Shown piece by piece: positions 5,520-12,600 of a DNA stretch of 13,271 nucleotides (positions are counted from its first letter, which is position 1; every line of letters starts with the position of its first letter). A program made the position numbers and the translations under genes. The DNA comes from a bacterium (lineage in GTDB: Bacteria > Latescibacterota > UBA2968): positions 1 to 13,271 of the forward strand of contig JAPUJS010000201.1 in assembly GCA_027296045.1 (NCBI GenBank), in the 5' to 3' direction. The notes below the pieces were generated by a model. That model saw nothing but the letters and a program-made list of their open reading frames with translations, ran no database searches and was not told the DNA's origin.

Positions 5520-8377
5520 GAGAGGCTTGCACGATCGGTTTGTTCGAACCAGGCCTGAATGGTGCCGATCATATCGGATGCAGATTGAAAGGTTTTATGC
5601 GCTACAGGCAAGGCTTCCAGGAAGGCCTGCCCATAGCGGGTGGATAGGACGCGGCTATCGAGTACAATCACAATGCCCCGGTCGTTTTTGTTGCGAATCA
5701 GGCGGCCGAAACCCTGTCGGAATTTGAGGATGGCTTCGGGCACAGAATAGTAAAGGAAGGCGTCTTTGCCTTGTTTTTCCAGTTCTTCCATATGGGCGGC
5801 CACCAGGGGTTCGGAAGGAACGGCAAAGGGCAGACGGACGATACCCAGGATTTGGAGGGCTTCTCCGGGGATGTCCACGCCTTCCCAGAAGCTGTTGGTG
5901 CCCAAAAGCATCGATCCGGCGTCTTGCTTGAAGCGGTCGGTAATGCTTGCACGGGTGCCGTCAATTCCCTGGCCCAGCAGGAGTACGCCTTCTGAAGCCA
6001 GATCGGGTTTGAGGGTGTTGTAGGAGCGATTGAGCATGCTATAAGAAGTGAACAGGACCAGCGTGCCCCGGTTTACTTTGAGGGCCAGGTTTTTGAGCAA
6101 TTCGTCAACTGCATCCTGAAAATCGGGCGATTTGGGCGTTGGGATGAATCGAGGGGTGCAGACCAGGGCCTGGGTGTCGTAATCAAAGGAAGAACCCAGG
6201 CACAGGTCGATAACGCGTCCTTCCGGCTGATTTTCCAGGCCCATGCGACGGAGAAAATAGATGAGCTTGCCGCGAATGCCCAGGGTGGCGGATGTGAAGA
6301 CGACCGTGCACATTTTGTCGTAGAGCGCGGTTTGCAGCACATCGGAGACATTGAGGGGCGCTGAAAAAAGTCGGGTATCCAGACTGTCGTCGCGCCCTGG
6401 GAGTTCCAGCCAGTAGACCACCTGTTCGTCGTCCGGTTGTGTGAGGTGGTCCAGGTCTTCCAGACAGGTCTGGCATTCTTCGATCCGGCCTTCCAGTTCG
6501 TTGCGGAGTTCGTCCTGATTGGGGAAGGCATCGTCTTTTAAGTCTTTGAGCCAGTCGGAGAGGTTTTGAAGTCGGCCTCCCAATTCGGCGGTGGCTTCGG
6601 CAAAGGGATGGAGGCTGTCTTTGAGATCCTGGAAGAGGGTTTCGCCGGGTTTGTAGCGCATTTTTTCCGTGTAGGAGGACCTCCGATTTCCCTGCTTGAC
6701 GCGGGCGAGGTCCGTGAGGTCTTCGAAGAAGGTCTGGGCTTTCAAATAGAGGGCTTCTGCTGCATTCATTGCCCGACCGATGCCGGTGTCGAAGGTTTTG
6801 AGCACGTCATCTTTCAAGTTGGAGACAGACATCCAATGGCGCAGACCAGGCAGGGTTCCGGTAGAAGAAAAGCCCGGGCTTGAAAGTTGCTCGGACAAAT
6901 TTTTGATGCGCCACATGTTGAGTTCACAGCCCAAATAATGGGTAGCGATTTTTTCGACATTGTGGGCTTCGTCCAGGACGAGGTCCTGATATTCGCCCAA
7001 TACGGCATTTTCGGCGGCCGTGTCCGAGAAGAGCAGGGAATGGTTGATTACCACCACGTGGGCTTTTTGGGCAGATCGACGAATATTGTAGGCAAAGCAT
7101 CGACCGTTGGTGCGACAGCGCTGGCTGCGGCAGTAGCCGGAATCGGAGCAGACTTTGGCCCACAGGGAGGCGTATCGGCGCATGTTGAAACCGTTGTTTT
7201 CGGCAATATCGCCCGTGTCGGTCTGCTCGGCCCAGATCACCAGGGGCAAGGCACCCAGGCGCTCGTCTTCGGTGAAGACGCTTTCGACATTGGACAGGGC
7301 TGCATTCCAGCGGTTGAGACAAATATAGTTGCTGCGGCCTTTTAAAAGGGCATAGCTGAAAGGGACATTTAGGACTTCCTCCAGGGCAGGCAGGTCTTTG
7401 AAAAAGAGTTGCTCCTGGAGGTTTTTGGTGTTGGTGGAAACGATGACCCGGGTGTTGTTTTGTGTCGCATGATAGATGGCCGGGACCAGGTAGGCCATGG
7501 ATTTTCCCACGCCGGTGCCGGCCTCGACGGCCAGGAGTTGGTTTTTGTTGAAGGCTTCGGAAACGGCACCTGCCATTTCGATTTGTTCGGGGCGGACTTC
7601 GTAGTCTTCGATGTGGTGGTCGAAAGGTCCTCCCTGATCGAACAGGGCGCGGATGGCATCGACTTCGAGGGGCTGTTCGATGACCGCATCCTGGGGACGG
7701 GGCTCTTCGCCGCCCAGGTTGAACAGGGTTTGTGAATCGGCACCGCCCGGAAGCCGTTTGAGAAATTCCTTTTTGACTGCCTCATTGCCCAGGGCCACCA
7801 GGATGGGCAATAACGAGGAGGGTGTGTTCTGAAGAAGCTGCAGCATTTGTTGTTTGAGCTGCATCGAGAGGTTGCGCAACCTCTCGATGGTGCCTTGATA
7901 GATGCCGGCGATTTGTTCGGCGTTTCGAAGGGCTTTTTCGGTGCTGTCGGTTTGGACGTTGAAAAAGTCGGCCAGGGTGTCTGCCCGGTGGTCAGATAGT
8001 TGGGGAAGTACCGCCTGGGCCAGGTCTCGGGCACTGTGAATATCGCCCTCAAAGAGGAGGCCCGAACAGGCCGAGAGGAACCGGGCTTCGAAGCGGCCCT
8101 GATGGGCGATGATGGGCAGCCCCTGGGAAAAGGGGAGCAGGGTTTCCAAAACCGATTCGATCCTGGGGGCTTTCCGAACGTCTTTGTCGGTAATGCCGGT
8201 CAAACGCGCGGACTCATCGGGAATGCCCATGCGGGGTTTGACATAGGCGTGGAACCGGTCGGTGATTTCGTCGTCTTCGACTTTGACGGCACCGATGGCA
8301 ATGATTTCCGCTTCCTGGGGGTTTAACCCGGTGGTTTCAAGGTCCAGGGCGATGTAAGTGTCGAGGATGGATGCCAT
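5516..8377 (-). CDS. dinG: DinG/XPD-type Fe-S DNA helicase with N-terminal DnaQ-like (degenerate) exonuclease domain
   Basis: A 953-residue superfamily-2 helicase, predicted to unwind DNA 5'-3' in repair or R-loop/D-loop removal. Residues about 8-160 are a DEDD exonuclease-like domain with Exo I DLETTG (12-17). Exo II reads FEARFL (96-101), where FD is usual, and the Exo III region reads EKALRNA (147-153), where HRALxDA is usual. The helicase has Walker A GTGVGKS (287-293), DEAH (469-472), TSATLG (695-700), NSFWEGVD (828-835) and QGFGRLIR (888-895). Cys353, Cys416, Cys421 and Cys427 match the E. coli DinG spacing (C-x4-C-x5-C after an earlier Cys) and should hold a 4Fe-4S cluster; Cys410 is extra. 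I chose the ATG at 8377 because the conserved domain begins just after it. A TTG at 8422 would add 15 residues, and neither has a strong ribosome site. The RSH gene overlaps its stop by 4 nt. The symbol is by family resemblance. Confidence 0.93.
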   Translation of the reverse strand: MASILDTYIALDLETTGLNPQEAEIIAIGAVKVEDDEITDRFHAYVKPRMGIPDESARLTGITDKDVRKAPRIESVLETLLPFSQGLPIIAHQGRFEARFLSACSGLLFEGDIHSARDLAQAVLPQLSDHRADTLADFFNVQTDSTEKALRNAEQIAGIYQGTIERLRNLSMQLKQQMLQLLQNTPSSLLPILVALGNEAVKKEFLKRLPGGADSQTLFNLGGEEPRPQDAVIEQPLEVDAIRALFDQGGPFDHHIEDYEVRPEQIEMAGAVSEAFNKNQLLAVEAGTGVGKSMAYLVPAIYHATQNNTRVIVSTNTKNLQEQLFFKDLPALEEVLNVPFSYALLKGRSNYICLNRWNAALSNVESVFTEDERLGALPLVIWAEQTDTGDIAENNGFNMRRYASLWAKVCSDSGYCRSQRCRTNGRCFAYNIRRSAQKAHVVVINHSLLFSDTAAENAVLGEYQDLVLDEAHNVEKIATHYLGCELNMWRIKNLSEQLSSPGFSSTGTLPGLRHWMSVSNLKDDVLKTFDTGIGRAMNAAEALYLKAQTFFEDLTDLARVKQGNRRSSYTEKMRYKPGETLFQDLKDSLHPFAEATAELGGRLQNLSDWLKDLKDDAFPNQDELRNELEGRIEECQTCLEDLDHLTQPDDEQVVYWLELPGRDDSLDTRLFSAPLNVSDVLQTALYDKMCTVVFTSATLGIRGKLIYFLRRMGLENQPEGRVIDLCLGSSFDYDTQALVCTPRFIPTPKSPDFQDAVDELLKNLALKVNRGTLVLFTSYSMLNRSYNTLKPDLASEGVLLLGQGIDGTRASITDRFKQDAGSMLLGTNSFWEGVDIPGEALQILGIVRLPFAVPSEPLVAAHMEELEKQGKDAFLYYSVPEAILKFRQGFGRLIRNKNDRGIVIVLDSRVLSTRYGQAFLEALPVAHKTFQSASDMIGTIQAWFEQTDRASLS
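7862..7889. repeat. 28-bp perfect palindrome inside the helicase gene
   Basis: The arm CATCGAGAGGTTGC (7862-7875) is followed without a spacer by its exact reverse complement (7876-7889), giving 14-bp arms. It lies in the coding sequence for the linker between the exonuclease-like and helicase domains (around I-E-R-L-R-N-L-S). It could form a cruciform in DNA or a strong hairpin in the mRNA. No second copy was noticed in the window. Confidence 0.9.
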
Positions 8378-8444
8378 GATATATTTTTGAGGGTGTTTGC
8401 GTTGGGAGGAAGCCGTTGACAAGGGGAGCGGCGTTGGGTATCAT
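8337..8444 (-). CDS. Possible 35-codon upstream ORF (leader) overlapping the helicase start
   Basis: An ATG at 8444 follows an AGGAG site by 8 nt, the best ribosome site in the leader. It opens a 35-codon frame (starting MIPNAAPLVNGFLPTQTPSK) that is not the helicase frame and stops at 8337, about 40 nt inside the helicase gene. It lies just downstream of the predicted promoter (8478-8506). It could couple translation to the weakly signalled helicase start, act as a leader peptide, or be chance. No known leader motif is seen. Confidence 0.3.
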   Translation of the reverse strand: MIPNAAPLVNGFLPTQTPSKIYHGIHPRHLHRPGP

Positions 8445-8477
8445 ACTTCGCACTCCTATTCCTTCTTGATTTGTGCA

Positions 8478-8506
8478 AGTATACGCTATATTCGGTGGAA
8501 TTTCAA
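8478..8506 (-). promoter_or_regulatory. Near-consensus sigma70 promoter for the helicase-RSH operon
   Basis: On the minus strand TTGAAA (8506-8501) is followed after exactly 17 nt by TATACT (8483-8478). Transcription should start near 8470, leaving a leader of about 50-95 nt depending on the helicase start. On the plus strand the same gap has only a weak pair for the dehydrogenase (TTGATT 8466-8471 and TATATT 8487-8492, 15-nt spacing), which overlaps this promoter. TATAAA at 8521-8526 is another weak candidate -10. Confidence 0.7.
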
Positions 8507-8601
8507 GGGGAATCAATCAGTATAAACCATTGAAAATGTCTATTTTGAGCTGTTTGGCACCCGAGGGTCTTCTTCACAGTTTTGGGAGGGATCTTTTTAA
8601 G

Positions 8602-9618
8602 ATGAAAGCCTCTGTTTATCTGGGAAAAGAGCAGGTGGAGTTGCAGGATCTGGAAGTGCCCGAACGGGGGGTGGATGAGGTACTCATTCAGGTGAGTCGG
8701 GCAGGGCTTTGTGGGACGGATTTGCATATCTACCAGGGGCATATGGACCAGCGGGTTCAAACGCCTCTGGTGATGGGCCATGAGATGTGCGGTGAAATTG
8801 TGGAAGCACCGTCGGGGTCCGGCGTCCAGGTGGGCGACCGGGTGGTTGTCGAACCCACGGTCTGGTGCGGAACGTGCCCGGCCTGTCGTCGGGGGCACCG
8901 GCATATCTGTCAGAATCTGAATTTTCTGGGCATCGATAGCCCGGGTGCATTTCAGGCATATTGGAATGTGCCGGTAGACCGTTTGCACAAGGTCCCGGAA
9001 GGCCTTTCGAACGAAGCCGGGGCGCTGATCGAACCGCTGGCAGTGGCGGTGCACGACGTGCGGCGAGCAGGTGTGGAATTGGGCGATCGGGCCGTGGTTA
9101 TTGGGGGCGGCCCGATTGGCATGTTGGTGGCCATGGCGGCGCGAATGAATGGGGCGGAGGTGGTGATCTCGGAGATAAATCCATTTCGGATCAAAAAGGC
9201 GAAGGAACTGGGATTCGAGGTGGTGGATCCCAATGCCCAAGACCTGGTCGAGGTGGTGGAAAGGTGGACGGACGGGGCAGGTGCCGATCTGGTATTTGAA
9301 GTGAGTGGACACCCGGCCGGGGCGAAGATAATGACCGAACTGGCACGGGTGCGCGGCACTATTTGTCTGGTGGGAGTCCATGCCGAACCGCCTTCGGTGG
9401 ACCTGCAGCGGTTCTTTTGGCGGGAATTGCATCTGACGGGCTGTCGGGTTTATGAACCCGTGGATTTTGAACGGGCGATTCGGATTGCGGCTTCCGGGGC
9501 AATCGATCCGACGGTTTTGGTCACCAATACCTTGCCTCTGGGAGAAGCCGGTCGGGGGTTTGAACAGATGATGGAGGGCGGGGATGTCATGAAGGTGCTG
9601 CTGGATTGTCAGGCGTAG
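8602..9618 (+). CDS. Zinc-dependent medium-chain alcohol/polyol dehydrogenase (threonine or sorbitol dehydrogenase-like)
   Basis: A 338-residue MDR-superfamily NAD(P)-dependent dehydrogenase that probably oxidises an alcohol, polyol or beta-hydroxy amino acid. Catalytic zinc ligands are Cys37 (GLCGTD), His60-Glu61 (GHEMCGE) and perhaps Glu144 (IEPLAVAVH). The structural zinc site has four Cys at 89, 92, 95 and 103. The Rossmann motif is GGGPIG (168-173), and an acidic residue, Glu191, ends the second strand (VVISEINPFR), which favours NAD over NADP. Length and the Cys layout resemble L-threonine 3-dehydrogenase and sorbitol dehydrogenase; the substrate cannot be read from sequence. The frame is open back to an ATG at 8473, but the family N-terminus (MKASVYLG) starts at 8602 and GGGAGGG (8584-8590) lies 11 nt before it, a somewhat long spacing. 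The hybrid kinase gene follows after 27 bp with no terminator, suggesting one transcript. Confidence 0.93.
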   Translation: MKASVYLGKEQVELQDLEVPERGVDEVLIQVSRAGLCGTDLHIYQGHMDQRVQTPLVMGHEMCGEIVEAPSGSGVQVGDRVVVEPTVWCGTCPACRRGHRHICQNLNFLGIDSPGAFQAYWNVPVDRLHKVPEGLSNEAGALIEPLAVAVHDVRRAGVELGDRAVVIGGGPIGMLVAMAARMNGAEVVISEINPFRIKKAKELGFEVVDPNAQDLVEVVERWTDGAGADLVFEVSGHPAGAKIMTELARVRGTICLVGVHAEPPSVDLQRFFWRELHLTGCRVYEPVDFERAIRIAASGAIDPTVLVTNTLPLGEAGRGFEQMMEGGDVMKVLLDCQA

Positions 9619-9645
9619 GGATCAAATTCTTGTCAGGGAGATCCT

Positions 9646-12600
9646 GTGAAACGCGTGTACTTGACATGGTTCACACATTTTGGTCTGGTGCTGATGCTGG
9701 TAAAATCGGCATGGGCGGTTCAGCCTTATGAACCTGTTTTGTCCGATCCGGTTTTGGAGGAACGGCGCTGGCGGTCTTTCCCGGAGTTGATCGGCACGGG
9801 ACTTCATTGTTTGACCGAAGGGGCTGACGAGTCGATGTGGTTTGGCACCGACGGTGGTGTTCAATGTTACGATGGAATAGAATGGACGCGTTATACCCAC
9901 GAAGATGGGGTTCCCGGTGGATCGGTGGTGGCGTTGTATGCGACACAGGATGGGCAAATCTGGGCAGGGGCCGAAGGCGGTCTCAGCCGATTTCAGGATG
10001 GGGAATGGCATCGGGTATTTCCCCCCCAGGGCGTTCTATTTGGTGCTATTCTGGATTTGACCGAAACGACAGACGGGGTTGTTTGGGCCGGTACGGAATG
10101 GGGAGGGCTACAGATTGCGGGAGAACAGATCACACTTTACACCTCACAGGAAATGGCAGGTGTCATCCAAGATCTGATTCCGAATTTGAGAATTTTGACA
10201 GTCCCCAATCACCTAATATCAGAACAACCCTGGCCAAAAGGCATTGGCACCCGGGTGAATTCGGACGGACTCATCTATTTGGTGGCGCCTGAAGGTTCTG
10301 CTCAAGAGGCCAACTTGAAGCCGGGCGATCGCATTTTGGCTGTGGATGGTGAACTATTGCAAGATTTCAGGGAGATGAATACGGGGAGTGTGGGAAAATC
10401 CGTCGTCTTGTCGGTGCAGCCATTGGGTCAAACGACACATGTAGATGTTTCTGTTATGCAGACAGATGTGGGAGGCCGTTTTCGGCCTTTTCCTGTCTAC
10501 GATGTCTATGAAGATCGGCAAAAGTCGATTTGGTTTGGATTGTTGTCGGGGGAATTGTTCCGCTACGATGGATTTTGGAAGCAAACAGATCCTAGATGGA
10601 AACGGTATGGAGAGGCGGAGGGTCTTGGTCTCGGGAGTCTCCCCCGTGTGCTTCAAACACAAGACGGAACGATATGGGTGGTTTCGCAGCAGGATGACCA
10701 GGGCGTATACCGATTCGACGGTCGGACATGGAATTCGTTCAAGTTGAGCCGTTTGGGCGGGGAAGATATCAATCCTTCCATCCTGGAAACCGAGGACGGT
10801 GCCGTGTGGGTGGGCGGTCCTCGAGGCCGATTGCACGTTTTCCGAAATGGGGTCTGGCGGGTTTATAAAGACACCGATACGCCGGCACCCGATACACGCG
10901 TTATCGATTTTCAATTGAACGCCAATGGCAATATCTGGATGGCATTCGAGCGGCAAGAAGCCTTCCGGCTGGACTATACTCGCCAGCGGTGGACGACCTA
11001 TAAGGGGCTTGTTTTTCAATGTGAAACACGCGATGAAAATCTGTGGTTTTTATCCGAGGATAGCGGCGTTGTCCGCTTTGATGGACGGCACTGGACCCGC
11101 TATGGGGAAGCAGATGGGCTGATATCGGACCCCATCTCTCTGGTTGTCTCCCAGGCAGATCGGGTTTGGGTGGCAGGGAGCCATCGGGGGGTGGCCGCGA
11201 CGGGTCGGTTTGATGGGAGTCGCTGGTCATTAGAAACACACCCGGAACTGTCCTGGAGTGTTGGGATAAAAGCAGTTTTTGCCTCTCCAGACGGATCGCT
11301 CTGGTTTGGCGCTTCGGTTATTCAGGCAGCAGACCGAGGGCACAAAGGAGGAATTTTGCGGTTTAATGGGCAAACCTGGACCCATTTTTCCCCCCCAACA
11401 GTTCCCAATTTTGTCTATGGCATCGGACAGACTGTAGATGGACGGATTTGGACCGGGGGCCGGCGGCTGGCTTTTTTTGACGGTCAAGACTGGAAGCTGG
11501 TCCAAGACCCTGAAGAATTGACCCGCCGTTTTATTGAAGTGGTCTATACGCCCGATTCGGATGGAATGTGGGTTGGCCATCGGACGCTGGGTGTTTTTTA
11601 TTTTGACGGGACTTTCTGGACGCGGTACGATGTAAGAGACGGGCTGTCTAAGGGACGGGTGAGGAGTATTTTCAAGGCGCACGATGGCAGTATCTGGGTT
11701 GGAAAAGGGAATCATATCAGCCGGTTCGACGGGCGAACCTGGCGGCAGGATACTTTCCGTGTACCAGAAAGTCTGTGGCCTTCCTATGGGGGATTGCGGC
11801 AAACAGAAGACGGCGCCATCTGGATTAGCAGCTTTAATGGGGCCTGGACCGATCGGGCCCGATCCGGAAGAGGCGATCCCGACGCGTCGTATGATCTTGT
11901 AACCATTCGTTTTATGCCCGATGATTTTCCACCAGATACAAAGATGGCGGTTTGGGCTGCCGAAGTTTCACAACCGGGCAATACCGCCCTGTCCTGGGAA
12001 GGGCATGATCTCTGGCGGGAGACACCCGATGAAGCGCTGGAGTATTCCCGTCGATTCAATGGGGGGGATTGGTCGAAGTTTTCCAGAGAGACAAATGAGG
12101 TTTTCCTGGCACTGCCAAGTGGGTCGCACACATTTGAAGTGCGGGCAAGAGATCAGGATTTTAACGTAGATCCCAGTCCGGCAAAGATTGAATTTGTGGT
12201 ATTGGTGCCTTTCTACCAGCGACCTAGTTTTATCGGGTTTGCTGTGTTGATCGTTGGGATTTTGGGTTTGCAGGCCTATCGCATTGTGCTTGGAAAGTAT
12301 CAGGTTGAAACCATCAATGCATCGCTGTCCCGGCAAACATCAGAGTTGGAAGCACGGCAGGTAGAATTGCAAGAGGCCAAGGATATGGCCGAAGATGCCA
12401 GCCGTGCGAAGAGTGAGTTTCTGGCCAATATGAGCCACGAGATCCGCACGCCGATGAATGGGATCATTGGGATGACAGAATTGGTGCTGGATACGGATTT
12501 AAGTCTGGAACAAGAAGAATATCTGGGGCTGGTGAAGGCGTCGGCGGATTCGCTTTTAGAGATTATCAACGATATTTTGGATTTTTCCAAGATTGAAGCG

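Noticed and set aside
4410..5558. 382-codon open frame on the plus strand
   Set aside because: Antisense to the RSH gene, with no conserved motifs or ribosome site; an open shadow frame.
8155..8240. HRAD near residue 130 of the helicase protein as a candidate Exo III motif
   Set aside because: It aligns with the strand before the conserved L-x-x-L-A segment, not with the Exo III HRALxDA position that comes after it, where EKALRNA is found.
8473..8601. N-terminal extension of the dehydrogenase (43 extra in-frame codons)
   Set aside because: The extra stretch has no ribosome site, covers promoter-like DNA, and does not resemble the family N-terminus, which starts cleanly at 8602.
8503..9432. 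309-codon open frame on the minus strand
   Set aside because: Lies opposite the zinc dehydrogenase whose catalytic and structural motifs are unmistakable; rich in His/Pro/Arg as expected of a shadow frame.
10354..11802. Minus-strand open frames of 221 and 190 codons
   Set aside because: Both are antisense to the continuous hybrid kinase frame, which I read through from 9646 to the right edge without a stop.
10021..12067. Seven-base C and G runs in the kinase gene (10021-10027, 11390-11396, 12061-12067)
   Set aside because: Considered as phase-variable tracts, but runs of seven are common in such DNA and the reading frame is intact through all three.
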